A DNA stretch of 64,000 nt, taken from the NCBI RefSeq assembly GCF_039545035.1, contig NZ_BAABRO010000004.1, positions 124,001 through 188,000 of the forward strand, given 5' to 3'. This document shows positions 28,001-37,473 of the stretch, piece by piece. Both the position numbers and the translations under genes were made by a program. Source of the DNA: Novipirellula caenicola (GTDB taxonomy: Bacteria > Planctomycetota > Planctomycetia > Pirellulales > Pirellulaceae). The first letter of the stretch is position 1. Each line of letters begins with the position of its first letter. The notes under the pieces are model-generated. The model ran no database searches, was not told the DNA's origin, and saw only the letters and a program-made list of their open reading frames with translations.

Positions 28001-28849
28001 TTGGCGATGCGTTGGAGCAGCGTGCCGGCATCGTTCGATGCGTGTGTGCACCATTACAGTGCATCCAATGAAGTATTGACGCTGGAAGTATGCCATCTTC
28101 GCTCGGCTAGCTTGATGGCGCATTGGCACATCGGCCGCTGGGCTGCGATGATGCGCACCTGTGATCAGATGCTAGAAGATTTCAAGCTGCGAAACGACCA
28201 ATTCCAATGGATCGTCGTCAGCTCGGGTTTCGGTGCTTCTACGTGGCTCATGCGAGATCGGGTGACCGACAGCGAACGCGTACGTGAAAAAAATGCAGAA
28301 AGCTTGACCGCATGTGACGGAGCCCAACTGTTCAACTTTCTCGAATGGACTGCCTACGTCCAACTCGATCTGTACAAGGGGCACTTCGAACAAGCGTGGC
28401 AACGCATCCAGCAACTGCGTAGTTCACGAATTAAATTGTCCGCCCTGATGCTGCAGTCCAATCGTGTGATTCTCGAGCAATTTGTTGCTCTGACCGCGCT
28501 GCATCAACTTAAAAAAGATCCTGCGGGCGGTTGGGGCAAGTTCGTCGAAACTGCGATCCGGCGATTGCATCGCGAACATGGTGCGTTCGCCAAAACGGTC
28601 GCTTATTTCTACGAAGGGTTGCTGCTGTACCTGACCGCGACGTCGACGTCCGACTTTGCCGACGCTAGAAAACAGCTCGTCATCGCTTGGGAAATGAGCA
28701 AGGAACAACGGCTTCGCCCGTATCAATTGGCCGCCGAAGACATGATCGCCACGATCGACCATGGCGAATCCGAAGGGCGTTTGATAGCGAGAATGGAGCG
28801 ACACGGGATCGTTGATGCCGAGCGATTTTTGCGGCTCTATACGATTTGA
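25064..28849 (+). CDS. Ser/Thr protein kinase fused to AAA/STAND-type ATPase and helical repeats
   Basis: The 1261-residue cytoplasmic protein begins with a short acidic leader. The kinase domain (about 60-335) has glycine loop LGKGSSGYVYRA, lysine in CALKLL, catalytic HRDVKPQN (from residue 184) and metal-binding DYG instead of DFG (about 204). An ATPase domain follows with Walker A GPSGIGKS (about 369-376) and Walker B LILIIDDVQWAD (about 484-495), as in PknK/MalT-like proteins. The remaining 600 residues are alpha-helical TPR-like repeats. There is no DNA-binding domain at the C-terminus, unlike PknK homologues with a LuxR domain. ATG 25064 is chosen; TTG 25055 and ATG 25094 are alternatives. 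Substrates unknown. Confidence 0.92.
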   Translation: MSEFDGGKVSMARLRDNDEFFPPDPSSDTKIRGQEDRETHLPDASSDRIAPPWKPGDQVGHFMLHNLLGKGSSGYVYRARDESTGRLCALKLLLPAKCENLVRNKLGFRRMIPLRHPGLIHLDRIHYLDDYIAFSMEEVKGKTFSLGVWDFCKQDPDGAYQQLLTLIRQYASALALMHSRGLVHRDVKPQNLMIDHKGHGRLIDYGLVGTIDFDSDPNGYRDYLVGPPHFFAPESLWDQYYLPASDIFSLGLVLLDALRILDRAVDHVHLSINRSQDNRRDDEEMINEAVEDLSSDVPTVLREACAEMLQSDPVDRPTASALSRLGSGESPCFLWVDNPILGRDVEIEQACDWIDDVFGGEVGRLHIEGPSGIGKSRFVDELAQYVHLKRWGQLFRAKCRSGEDLPMLAFDEICDAIATRYMKNDRDIMELDPASVEFLHEAFPVLKSVVKASTSIDLDRKTFKRLDAMEAGIRLSEALRLVGPLILIIDDVQWADRDSVNMLDRLQAVSGGMLGIITVSRPGGDQQASPPDLKIQLDRLSDSASQELIIGAARRWSARLNFSAVEELVQAAQGNPLRLIDFIEELRPGGVLHHTVSGEETDSGTRVVTRTGQLWQMRVARLSDEAKTALSYIVTAGHLVSAEQLSELTGLGESIDAVLSELVQQRLVRDEVTGGECISIFHDSIAENLATTLSDSQKRDCHAAWARLLSRLDSGGKLAARIARHFFDADEPNRAVSYAILAAENADRYHAKTEAARWHAKVIDHVSGPERIEHIRVTAETFVEADRPVDAAQYFQLLASELSDEESVTYQLKATTLLIRCGYFNEARGQLQRLTRLLRLPSTKPRWLSKINLLRLTAKCVYSNLRFTGTPGDASTDKCTVRERQRLELCLSVARPLSMYDNLHAAELNVTATNLAARYGNEIDRILVEVGAAVFGSYNHGSKRIRSELALQDLLPRAIATGNPKAIGDVWAGITFSQALAMRWSSVPASFDACVHHYSASNEVLTLEVCHLRSASLMAHWHIGRWAAMMRTCDQMLEDFKLRNDQFQWIVVSSGFGASTWLMRDRVTDSERVREKNAESLTACDGAQLFNFLEWTAYVQLDLYKGHFEQAWQRIQQLRSSRIKLSALMLQSNRVILEQFVALTALHQLKKDPAGGWGKFVETAIRRLHREHGAFAKTVAYFYEGLLLYLTATSTSDFADARKQLVIAWEMSKEQRLRPYQLAAEDMIATIDHGESEGRLIARMERHGIVDAERFLRLYTI

Positions 28850-29128
28850 TCTCATTGCGATGGGATCGCCCTCTTTTCACCTTCGCTGCAATTCACCGTT
28901 CGATTCTGCCCCCTTAAGCGAACCGCGGTGATTTGCGAACCGATCTCCCGTTGTTTTTTCGAGCGGAATGTCGATATTCACGCGGCTGTGCCGCAGATCG
29001 AGGATATCCGCGGAATTGCTAGCGGATTCGGATTGCGATCTTGACCGATCGCTCTGGCCTCGTCCGCGATCAGCCGTTTAGAATCACAGTAAGAGGACGC
29101 CCCATTTTTCGAGCGAAGGATCGCCGTG

Positions 29129-30175
29129 ATGTCCAATTCAAATTTCAAGAAACGACGTGGACCTCGAATTCTCATCTCTCGCCTTAGTGCGATTGGTGAT
29201 GCGATTTTGACATTACCCGTTGCCTGTGCGCTGCGTGCCGAATTCCCCGATGCTTATTTGGGCTGGGTGGTCGAACGCAAAGCGGCACCGATGGTGCGGG
29301 GCCACCGAGCTCTCGACGCGGTCATTCAGCTGGACCGCAAATGGTTTGTCTCGCCGTCCGGAATCCAGAACGCGCGGTCGCTGTTGCGGCCCCATCAATT
29401 CGACATTTCGATTGACTGCCAAGGAAACACCAAATCGGCACTCGCCGGATGGGTTTCGGGTGCTCACCAACGGATTGGATTCGCGGGAAAACATGGCGGT
29501 GAACTCAGCCGGCTGCTGAACAATGTTCGTGTGGCCCCTGCATTTCGCCACGTGACCGATCGTTCGCTTGAACTGCTTTCGCCCCTCGGCCTCCACTCGC
29601 CTTCGGTGCGGTGGGATTTGCCCGTTTCGGATGCGTCGGTCATCTGGGCCTCGCGATGGCGACGCACGATCGCCGCTCGGCAATTGGCTGTGATCAATCC
29701 TGGTGGAACCTGGAAATCAAAACTGTGGGAAGCGGACCGCTTTGCCCACACCGCCCGCTATCTACAGCAGAAATATGGCTATCGATCCGCCGTGGTTTGG
29801 GGCACCAACGAAGAGCGGGAAATGGCCGACAAGATCGTGGCAAATTCCGAGGGTGCAGCTGTGTTGGCGCCTCACACCGACCTTCATCATCTTGCGGCGC
29901 TGATCAGTCACGCAAATCTGTTTATCAGCGGGGACACCGGACCGCTGCATATCGCGGTCGCCGTCGGCACCCCCACCATCGGTCTTTATGGCGCGACGCG
30001 GCCGGGGGATTCGGGACCGTACGGGCAAGTGGCGATTCAAAAGGCGTACGAACGAGGATCGCGGCGACACCGACGAAACGCCGACAATTCGGCGATGCGA
30101 GCGATCACGGTCGCCGATGTCTGTGTGGCGATCGACGAAGTGCATGCCAAACAGATGCTTTTGCAAGCCGCCTGA
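29129..30175 (+). CDS. Glycosyltransferase family 9 (LPS heptosyltransferase-like)
   Basis: GT-B-fold enzyme of 348 residues. The N-terminal domain opens with ILISRLSAIGDAILTLPVACALR, typical of the family. The C-terminal nucleotide-sugar site contains VINPGGTWKSKLW and SGDTGPLHIAVAVGTPTIGLYG. The family transfers ADP-heptose to the Kdo or heptose of the LPS inner core; the exact sugar cannot be read from sequence. Start at ATG 29129, with AAGGA eight bases upstream; the GTG just before it (29126) is an alternative. It fits with lpxD and lpxI elsewhere in the window as part of an LPS pathway. A DMT transporter follows 48 bases later. Confidence 0.92.
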   Translation: MSNSNFKKRRGPRILISRLSAIGDAILTLPVACALRAEFPDAYLGWVVERKAAPMVRGHRALDAVIQLDRKWFVSPSGIQNARSLLRPHQFDISIDCQGNTKSALAGWVSGAHQRIGFAGKHGGELSRLLNNVRVAPAFRHVTDRSLELLSPLGLHSPSVRWDLPVSDASVIWASRWRRTIAARQLAVINPGGTWKSKLWEADRFAHTARYLQQKYGYRSAVVWGTNEEREMADKIVANSEGAAVLAPHTDLHHLAALISHANLFISGDTGPLHIAVAVGTPTIGLYGATRPGDSGPYGQVAIQKAYERGSRRHRRNADNSAMRAITVADVCVAIDEVHAKQMLLQAA

Positions 30176-30223
30176 ACACGCACGGTTCTCGGCTGCGGCG
30201 GCGACGTGTAGGCTGTTCGCACC

Positions 30224-31099
30224 ATGCACCTATTACTGCCTCTACTCGCCAGCATCCTGTATGTCTGTGGCTTGATCTTTGTCAAACGATCCGGCGCGGC
30301 GGGCGCTAGCAATCTCACGATCATTTTCTTGTCGAACGTATTATCGGCGATCGCCTTTTCGTCGCTGTGGGTGATGGGCGGAACCACGCTGGCGTGGACG
30401 ATGTTCTGGCAACCTGTGGTGATTGCGTGGTTGTTCATCCAAGGATTGGCTTTGACCTTTTTGGCCATTGCTCGGGGGGACGTCTCGATTGCGGCGCCCA
30501 TTTTTGGAATCAAAGTCGTGTTTGTCGCGTTGCTGTTGACGTTTGTCGGCGGCGAACACTTGCCTCGATCGGTCTGGTACGCCGCGGCATTGGCCGCCGC
30601 AGGGATTGGATTGATCCAGTGGACTGGTCGTGGTCAACCGCATGATGTGGTGATGACCATTATCTTGGCGCTATCGGCAGCGTTTTCTTACGCGGCATTT
30701 GATTGCTTGGTCCAACTGTGGGCTCCCGCATGGGGAGCGGGCCGGTTGTTGCCGATCGTGTTTTGGATCGTCGGGGGTGCTTCGTTTTGCCTTGCACCTT
30801 GGGTCGAGTGGTCCAAGTTCAAAGATGCCACCGTCCGCGCCAATCTGTTGCCCGGTGCGACCTTGGTGGCTTTGCAGGCCATCAGCATTACCGTCGCCAT
30901 TGCGCTTTTTAATGACGCCGCACGCATCAACGTGGTCTATGCGATGCGAGGCCTCTGGGGCGTCGCGCTGGCCTGGGCGGCTGCCAAGATCTGGGGCGGG
31001 GCCGAAGCGAACCATGGCCATCAAACCATGATCACTCGCCTTCTGGGCGCCGCGCTACTAACGGCGGCGGTCATCCTGGTCATCTTCTCGCAGAATTAG
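30224..31099 (+). CDS. DMT-superfamily (EamA-like) membrane transporter
   Basis: The 291-residue protein consists of about ten transmembrane helices in two halves, a typical EamA layout. The first half ends with GDVSIAAPIFGIKVVFVALLL and the second repeat ends with INVVYAMRGLWGVALAW. The substrate is unknown. It lies 48 bases after the glycosyltransferase, so the two may be co-transcribed; an undecaprenyl-phosphate-sugar or lipid flippase role would fit such a pair but is speculative. Confidence 0.88.
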   Translation: MHLLLPLLASILYVCGLIFVKRSGAAGASNLTIIFLSNVLSAIAFSSLWVMGGTTLAWTMFWQPVVIAWLFIQGLALTFLAIARGDVSIAAPIFGIKVVFVALLLTFVGGEHLPRSVWYAAALAAAGIGLIQWTGRGQPHDVVMTIILALSAAFSYAAFDCLVQLWAPAWGAGRLLPIVFWIVGGASFCLAPWVEWSKFKDATVRANLLPGATLVALQAISITVAIALFNDAARINVVYAMRGLWGVALAWAAAKIWGGAEANHGHQTMITRLLGAALLTAAVILVIFSQN

Positions 31100-31208
31100 T
31101 TAGCCCTTGCGGCGAAACCCCACTTGGGTGGCGGATTCGACTTATAATGTCCGACGTCTGCAATTCCCCCCCTCTCGCCTCTTTCCGCCCCGACGTCGAG
31201 CGCCGCAC

Positions 31209-32258
31209 ATGCCAGCATCCCACCGTATCGTTATTGGCTCACTTGTTCTATTGAGCCTTGTCGTGATCGACCGATCATCCGCGTTCGCTCAATCCGAGCC
31301 GGCCGCGACGGTCAAGTGCAGCGAAACACCGCAGGCCATCCACGTCACAGTGCACGGCAAACCGGTGCTGACCTACAACAAGGCATTCCAAGAACCACCC
31401 GAGAGCATCGATCCGATCTATCGACGCAGCGGCTATATCCATCCGCTATACACCCCCAACGGCCACATCGTCACAGGCGACTTTGCGCCAGACCATGCGC
31501 ATCAACACGCATTGTTTGGCGCGTTCGTTAACACGACCTTCCAAGGCAAACACGTTGACTTTTGGAATCAGCACAAACGTACGGGCAACGTGTCGCATCA
31601 CAAGGTGATCGAGGTCCACAGCGGTAACGACGTCGGCGGGTTTACCGTCGAACTGATCCATGAAGCATTCACCACAGCGGATCCGCCCACGCCGGTGCTG
31701 AAAGAGCAATGGGATGTCCAGATCCATGCCATATCCCAACCTGGATTTGTCGTCGATATCCAATCCACGATCACTTGCATCGCCGAATCACCGCTGACGA
31801 TCAATCCCTACCATTACGGCGGGATGGCATTTCGCGGCAGCAACCAATGGGTCACCGCCGAAAGTGAAAAAGCGATCAATGAATATCTCAAAGCAAAAGA
31901 GGCTGGAGAGAATGTTGAAGAACCTGCGATAGAGGTTGCCCGCCATCAATTTTTGACAAGCAAGGGAGAGGGTCGATTCGAAGGCAACGGGTCACACGTG
32001 AAGTGGGTGGATTTGTTTGGCCATGTCGATGGCAAACCATGCGGCATCGCGATGCTCGGCCATCGCGAAAACTTTCGCGCACCGCAAGCGGTTCGTTTGC
32101 ACCCCAGCAAACCTTATTTCTGTTTCGCCCCGATGGTCGATGGCGAGTTCACTCTCGCGCCAAACGACACCTACACCAACCGATACCGCTACATCGCGCA
32201 TGACGATGCACCGGATAGCGAAGCCATTCAGCAAGCTTGGCTCGAATTCACCAAGTAA
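31209..32258 (+). CDS. Secreted DUF6807 (PmoA-like) family protein
   Basis: The 349-residue product has a signal peptide (about 1-27, VIGSLVLLSLVVIDRSSAFA). The mature domain is the DUF6807/'methane oxygenase PmoA' family, which despite its name is not a methane monooxygenase subunit. It has the characteristic segments YIHPLYTPNGHIVTGDFAPDHAHQHALF, with a histidine cluster, FWNQHKRTGNVSHH, and PYHYGGMAFRG. In planctomycetes these proteins often occur with sugar-catabolism genes. ATG 31209 is chosen because it begins the signal peptide; the open frame upstream to 31107 has no such feature. Function not established. Confidence 0.9.
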   Translation: MPASHRIVIGSLVLLSLVVIDRSSAFAQSEPAATVKCSETPQAIHVTVHGKPVLTYNKAFQEPPESIDPIYRRSGYIHPLYTPNGHIVTGDFAPDHAHQHALFGAFVNTTFQGKHVDFWNQHKRTGNVSHHKVIEVHSGNDVGGFTVELIHEAFTTADPPTPVLKEQWDVQIHAISQPGFVVDIQSTITCIAESPLTINPYHYGGMAFRGSNQWVTAESEKAINEYLKAKEAGENVEEPAIEVARHQFLTSKGEGRFEGNGSHVKWVDLFGHVDGKPCGIAMLGHRENFRAPQAVRLHPSKPYFCFAPMVDGEFTLAPNDTYTNRYRYIAHDDAPDSEAIQQAWLEFTK

Positions 32259-32481
32259 AGCATCGGAGGATGGACGAGACGGTCGTCAGCTGCACTCCGC
32301 TTGAGCGTATCGTGCAACCGATCAATGATCGGCCGCGGACTAGACGCGTTTCCTATAACGCACCTAGTCCTACGGCGTTTCATCAACCAATCAAACTGAC
32401 TCGACGCTTGGCGGACATTTCTGTCAGGACGAGTGTCTTGGGCGGGATTAGGATTGGGGCCAAGCGGTCGCTGTGATCGGC

Positions 32482-33375
32482 TTAGGTCGTCGCTAAACGC
32501 ATCTCTTCCCATTCATTCACAGCGGGCATCAAATCTTCGCCGGCTGCGGCCAAACCAAATTTCTCTCGCAGATTGACTTCCGGCGAAGCCAGGTCCGCGA
32601 CCGAATCGATGATCGAATCGGGGCTGAAGGCATAGTTGACCAAATCGTCAAAGCGAGTGCCGCCCGATAGCGCCAACACCGTTTGATACCCCATCTGCAC
32701 TCCACCAAAAATGTCCGTTTCCATGGTATCGCCAATCACCACGGTCTCGGACGTCGCGAGTCCCAACTGTTTGCGTGCCGCACGCATCATCACGGGACTC
32801 GGTTTTCCAACGCTTGCCGCTTTCTTTCCCGTCGCGGTTTCGAGAAAGGCAACAACCGCACCACAACCGGGGCGAGTTCCGCCGGCAGTAGGACAGTTCG
32901 GATCGATGTTGGTGGCAACCAGTTTCGCACCTGACAAGATCATCCGTGTCGCGGCTTCCAACGACTCGGCAGTCACCGTACGGCCTTCGCCAACGACGAC
33001 ATAGTCGGGATCGCTATCGACAATCGAGTAGCCGTTTTGGTGCAGAGCCTGCAGCAGGCCCCCTTCGCCAATCACGTATGCGGTCCCGTTAGGCTTCTGC
33101 TTCGAGAGAAACCGTGCCGTTGCCATTGCGCAGGTGAAGATATGTTCTTCGCCAACATCGATCCCCATACGTTTCAGCTTCATCGCCACGTCGCGGCGTG
33201 TTCGCTGACTGTTGTTGGTCAGGAACAAGAAAGGATGGTCCTCTCTTTTAAGTCGATCAATGAAGACATCTGCGCCGGGAATCAGCTGACTCCCTTTGTA
33301 GATGACACCATCCATGTCGATCAAAAATCCAAGTTTATCCGTCACGTTCACTATCTCCGGGGGTTCGAAATACAA
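32482..33375 (-). CDS. HAD-IIA family phosphatase (NagD-like)
   Basis: The 297-residue HAD hydrolase has motif I DMDGVIYKG (Asp20, nucleophile; Asp22), motif II LFLTNNSQRT, the lysine motif VGKPSP and motif IV GDTMETDIFGG. The IIA-type cap lies between motifs II and III (about 75-195). Substrates of this group include nucleoside monophosphates, sugar phosphates, 4-nitrophenyl phosphate and 2-phosphoglycolate; a choice cannot be made from sequence. It is convergent with the DUF6807 gene across 223 bases that hold only a weak 6-bp hairpin (about 32317-32331). Confidence 0.93.
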   Translation of the reverse strand: MYFEPPEIVNVTDKLGFLIDMDGVIYKGSQLIPGADVFIDRLKREDHPFLFLTNNSQRTRRDVAMKLKRMGIDVGEEHIFTCAMATARFLSKQKPNGTAYVIGEGGLLQALHQNGYSIVDSDPDYVVVGEGRTVTAESLEAATRMILSGAKLVATNIDPNCPTAGGTRPGCGAVVAFLETATGKKAASVGKPSPVMMRAARKQLGLATSETVVIGDTMETDIFGGVQMGYQTVLALSGGTRFDDLVNYAFSPDSIIDSVADLASPEVNLREKFGLAAAGEDLMPAVNEWEEMRLATT

Positions 33376-33696
33376 ATCGAATTCACGGACAACGCAACAA
33401 CTGTTCCCATTCGCACAGCGCGCCGAACCCCTGGAACCGTTTTTGAACCGCGAAACAGCGATCTCGAAACGGCTGGACCAATTGTCTCCCTTAGGCTCTG
33501 CTTTGGGTTAAATAGATCCGTGACGAAAAGAAAGATAAATTCTTCGTGAACGCAAGCAGTGCCACCCCGAGTCTGTGATGACTGCTGCAAACGATAGCAG
33601 TCTCGCCGAACACAGCCGCTAAAGCGCTCAGGAAACAGGCAACCACCCGATCAGCGGAACTGCGATCCGCGTCACAAATGATCGCCTTTTCGCCGC
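33376..33696. other. Intergenic region between HAD and MMPL genes
   Basis: This 321-base spacer lies between two reverse-strand genes. It includes the HAD gene promoter and the 3' flank of the MMPL gene; no RNA gene or repeat was recognised. Confidence 0.5.
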
Positions 33697-36600
33697 CTAT
33701 TTTCGCTTCATGCGATGGGGCCGATCAATCCGCTCAGGGGGGAAATGCACCTTCAATCGCGGCAAGTCGTCGTATTCGTTCGCCGCCTCGGTTTGCGTTG
33801 GCAAATGAGGTTCCGGCTGCGGCGGATCGACGGAGGCTTCCGCCGTCGCAGCCGCACTTTGTTTCGGATCGCTAATTCGCGGTTTGAACCAACGTCCCAA
33901 AGGCCCGGCCAATAACGCGGGCAACAAGATAAGGTCCCCTACAAGCGCCGTGGCCAACATCAACAACATCAGCGTTCCAAAACGCTGCGTTGGCGTGAAC
34001 GTCGACAGTGCAAAGACAAACAGTCCGAGCCCACCAACCACGGTCGTTTGTGTCATCGCGGGGCCGACGCGGCGATACGTCTCGATCACCGCTTCGACAC
34101 GGGTCATCCCCCGATCGAGATTGGTGCGGAACCACGACAAAAAGTGAATCGTATCATCGACCGCGACCCCCATTGCGACCGAGGCGGTCATCATCGTGCC
34201 AATGTCAATTGCGACGTCCAAGTGACACATCACGCCAAACACAAGCAGGACAGGGAACACGTTGGGAATCATCGCGACCGCGCCGGCCATCACCCCGTTG
34301 GCTAAATTCGATGGGTTCGCCCAAGACCACGGCAATCGACCGGGGTTCAGCAGCATCGCCATCACGATTGCAATCAGCACAAAGGCAAGGGCAATCGATT
34401 CGAGCAAACTATACAGCAACGTCCGCTGAGCCTTGTAGACGACAGGAATCACACCGGTGTAGATCGTTTGTAACGCACCGGAACCCTCGACATTGGGGAA
34501 CCGGTCCGGCGTCAACGCGGCTTGCACCGGCTTGGATGCCACTTCATTTGCATCGATCCAGCGCTGGGCGGATTCGCGTAGCGCTGGATCGACCGGCTCA
34601 TCGCCCACCCAAATCACCGCACTGGCGGCTGCCACCATCTGATTCCATTTCTCGCTGCCGATCTCGAGTTTAGATTCCGGGGCGTTGGGATCGAGCCAGC
34701 CGACTCGAATCATTTCGTTCGATAACAATTCGTTAAGCGTGGAAAGATAAATGCTACGTGTATCAATCGTCTCGGTATCAATTAGCAAGTCAGCAGTGTC
34801 AAGTGATTCTGGCCGCTTGCGACCAAGCACCCTCACAACCTCTTTGCCCGACAATTTCTGAGGCTTGCCATCCGCATCGCGTTTGAGCGAACTCAACAAC
34901 ACTTCGCGAGTATCGTAGGCCCGCATCACGGGCTCGACCGCGGTCCGTAGCGTGCTGATGAAGCGACCATAGTCGACGTCCGACAACGCCCCAACCCGCA
35001 AACTGATTCGCCACAATTCGCTACCGGCAAAAGGCCCCTCTTTTTCAATCCGTACATAATCGCTTTCCAGCAATTGGTCACGGGCCTCAAGCAACTTGCG
35101 TTTTGCCGTCGAACGACGCAATGCCGAGATACTTAGACCAGAAGACTTGCTTGGCGGGGGCAGCGGCGGCATGAAGGTACTGGCACTCATCGTTTGCCCG
35201 ACCACATCCATTCCTGTTTCGCCGAGTGTTCGACGCACGACTTGGCTGACGCGAGTAACCATCTCGGCGCGCTCGAGCATATTGAGCGGCTGGGGTTCAA
35301 TCTCAAGACTGTCCGCTGAGTTTTTAGGGTCTCTCGATTCATCTGCAGCGGATTCGGCAATCGCTGACGACGGCACGCGTATGATCATCTCCATCGGGAC
35401 CAATTTGCCAAAGTGGTCTTCTAACCATGCATAATCGCGAATGATCCGCGATTCGGAATCAAACAACTTCAACAACTGCACCGATGTTTTGATCTGCAGC
35501 AAGCCAAGTGCGCCCACAAACAGCACCGTCAAACAGCCCACACTAACCAGCGCATGATGCGACGTGACCCAGCGGCCCACCGACGCCCACCACTGGGCAA
35601 AGTAGCCTTCAGGCGCATCGTCATGAGGACTGCCATTGGACAATGCCGACCGATGAGTCGCCTGTTTGGCCGCCGCTTTTTCTTCGTCGTTGGCAGCTAG
35701 GTCCGATGCCGGCGAGAACGTTTGCAGCGCGGCGGGCAAGTAAGAGAACAAGATGCCCAGCGTGACCATCACTCCGATGGCCGAGTACAAACCAAAGTTG
35801 CTGATCGGCGCCAAATTGCTGGTAAACAGCGACGCCAAGCCGATCGCAGTGGTGAACGAGGCGAGCGTGCAAGGCAAAATCGCATGCCGCAGCGCGCGTC
35901 CGGCCGCTCCGACTTCACCGCCGGCGCGGACCTCGTCACGATAATAATTGACCACATGGATGGCGCCCGAAAGCCCTAGCACGTAGACCAACGAAGGCAT
36001 GCTCATCAAGATCGCATCGACCTTGCCGCCGGTCCACCACACCATCGCCATGCTGAGCATCGCGGCGCTACCGCCCACCACAAAGACCATCGTGGTGATC
36101 TTCAGACTGCGAAAACAGATGTACGACAATACGATCCCGATCACCAGGCTGTAGCCAAGCAAACGGATCAACGTGACGGTTCCCTCTTCGTCGATCGCGA
36201 CGTTGTCCACAGGCGGACCACCCAATCGCAGTGGCGGCATGCCCGCGACCGTTTCGGCGGGTTCACGATTGAACGGCGGAGGTGCAGTCGATGGCGGCGG
36301 AGCAGGGCGAACCCCCGACTCTTCGGCCAACTGCAACAATCGCCCGCGAGGTCCGCCGGCAACTCCACGCCCCAAGACGTACGGCAGGTTGTCTTTGGCA
36401 ATGTCGGTCAAGGTCACGACCACACACGTCAAACGTGGCGGTGGGGTGACATCGACCGAGTCATAGACGGCGTACCAGACGTAGTCCTGTTCGGCGGTCG
36501 AGGCGGCTCGCAATTGGTCAAGCGATCCGTCAAAACGGTCTGCCAAAATCGACTCAAAGTTCTGCTTGACCCGCTCGTCAAAATCCTCCGGCAACGCGTC

Positions 36601-37473
36601 TCGTCGTGACGCGGGAATCTCGTTGCGAAACGATTCAATTTCCCAATCAAATCCGTAGGGCACCGCGTTGGCAAACAAGGTCCCGGTCAAACGTTCCAAC
36701 GCCAATCGCCGAGCCACGGTGGCACGCATCGATTCGTCGGTCAAATCGATCGGCCATAGTGCCCCACCCTCGGCCGACAATTCATCCGCGATCGAATCGC
36801 CGGTTTCAACCGTATGAAACATCGGCGCACAGATCAGCGACGGGTCATTGTAAAACGGATTGGTCGCTTGCTCTTCGATCGATTCGCCATAGGCGGCAAC
36901 GAAGGTCCCTTCGAGTGTGTAATTTCCAGTCGCGCGTTTGATTGCGCGGATCAATGCCGCTGGCCCCGACATCGCCTCGTTCCAGCGATACAGATTGCCA
37001 TCGGGGGTGATATAGTACCAATCCCCCTCTGCCGAACGGACCCATTTCTCTTGCAGATTTCCCCAGTTGTCATGTTTGCGGCCGGTGTTCAACAGCCCTA
37101 ACTCTTTGCCCTTCTCGCGAGCCCGCGCGTACTCGGCGCGGACTTCGTCAGACCGATCAACGGCAGGATCATATTCGTCGGACTCGTGACGCAGTTTGTG
37201 TTCTAGCAACTGCAGACGTTGGTCGCCGCTGGTGCATCCAGGCCATGTCGCCAACACAAAACTTTCGCCCACAAAGTGATCGGCGAACCATTCCAGTTCG
37301 GCGGTTTCCGGAAAATCACTCGGCAACCAATCTTTGACTTCGTTCTGCGTCTCGCCCAGACTCAATCGAGCGGCACGAAAGACCGATGGCAAAACGAAGA
37401 AAAAAACCATCAAGATGGCCAACGCATAGGTGACCCCCAGCGGGCTGCGTCGCTCTAACAGGGGTTGTTTCAT
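33697..37473 (-). CDS. MMPL/RND-superfamily transporter
   Basis: The 1258-residue inner membrane protein has one N-terminal helix (about 12-34) and a large extracytoplasmic loop (about 35-420). A first membrane bundle (about 425-600) contains the sterol-sensing/MMPL segment MPSLVYVLGLSGAIHVVNYYRDEV. A second extracytoplasmic loop (about 650-1010) and a second bundle (about 1020-1200) follow, with ASVAMGVAVDDTIHFLSWFR, matching the pattern of the first. The C-terminus is a short cytoplasmic tail. Such transporters export lipids or hydrophobic compounds using the proton gradient. No adaptor or outer membrane factor is adjacent. Substrate unknown; a hopanoid or lipid role is only a guess. Confidence 0.93.
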   Translation of the reverse strand: MKQPLLERRSPLGVTYALAILMVFFFVLPSVFRAARLSLGETQNEVKDWLPSDFPETAELEWFADHFVGESFVLATWPGCTSGDQRLQLLEHKLRHESDEYDPAVDRSDEVRAEYARAREKGKELGLLNTGRKHDNWGNLQEKWVRSAEGDWYYITPDGNLYRWNEAMSGPAALIRAIKRATGNYTLEGTFVAAYGESIEEQATNPFYNDPSLICAPMFHTVETGDSIADELSAEGGALWPIDLTDESMRATVARRLALERLTGTLFANAVPYGFDWEIESFRNEIPASRRDALPEDFDERVKQNFESILADRFDGSLDQLRAASTAEQDYVWYAVYDSVDVTPPPRLTCVVVTLTDIAKDNLPYVLGRGVAGGPRGRLLQLAEESGVRPAPPPSTAPPPFNREPAETVAGMPPLRLGGPPVDNVAIDEEGTVTLIRLLGYSLVIGIVLSYICFRSLKITTMVFVVGGSAAMLSMAMVWWTGGKVDAILMSMPSLVYVLGLSGAIHVVNYYRDEVRAGGEVGAAGRALRHAILPCTLASFTTAIGLASLFTSNLAPISNFGLYSAIGVMVTLGILFSYLPAALQTFSPASDLAANDEEKAAAKQATHRSALSNGSPHDDAPEGYFAQWWASVGRWVTSHHALVSVGCLTVLFVGALGLLQIKTSVQLLKLFDSESRIIRDYAWLEDHFGKLVPMEMIIRVPSSAIAESAADESRDPKNSADSLEIEPQPLNMLERAEMVTRVSQVVRRTLGETGMDVVGQTMSASTFMPPLPPPSKSSGLSISALRRSTAKRKLLEARDQLLESDYVRIEKEGPFAGSELWRISLRVGALSDVDYGRFISTLRTAVEPVMRAYDTREVLLSSLKRDADGKPQKLSGKEVVRVLGRKRPESLDTADLLIDTETIDTRSIYLSTLNELLSNEMIRVGWLDPNAPESKLEIGSEKWNQMVAAASAVIWVGDEPVDPALRESAQRWIDANEVASKPVQAALTPDRFPNVEGSGALQTIYTGVIPVVYKAQRTLLYSLLESIALAFVLIAIVMAMLLNPGRLPWSWANPSNLANGVMAGAVAMIPNVFPVLLVFGVMCHLDVAIDIGTMMTASVAMGVAVDDTIHFLSWFRTNLDRGMTRVEAVIETYRRVGPAMTQTTVVGGLGLFVFALSTFTPTQRFGTLMLLMLATALVGDLILLPALLAGPLGRWFKPRISDPKQSAAATAEASVDPPQPEPHLPTQTEAANEYDDLPRLKVHFPPERIDRPHRMKRK

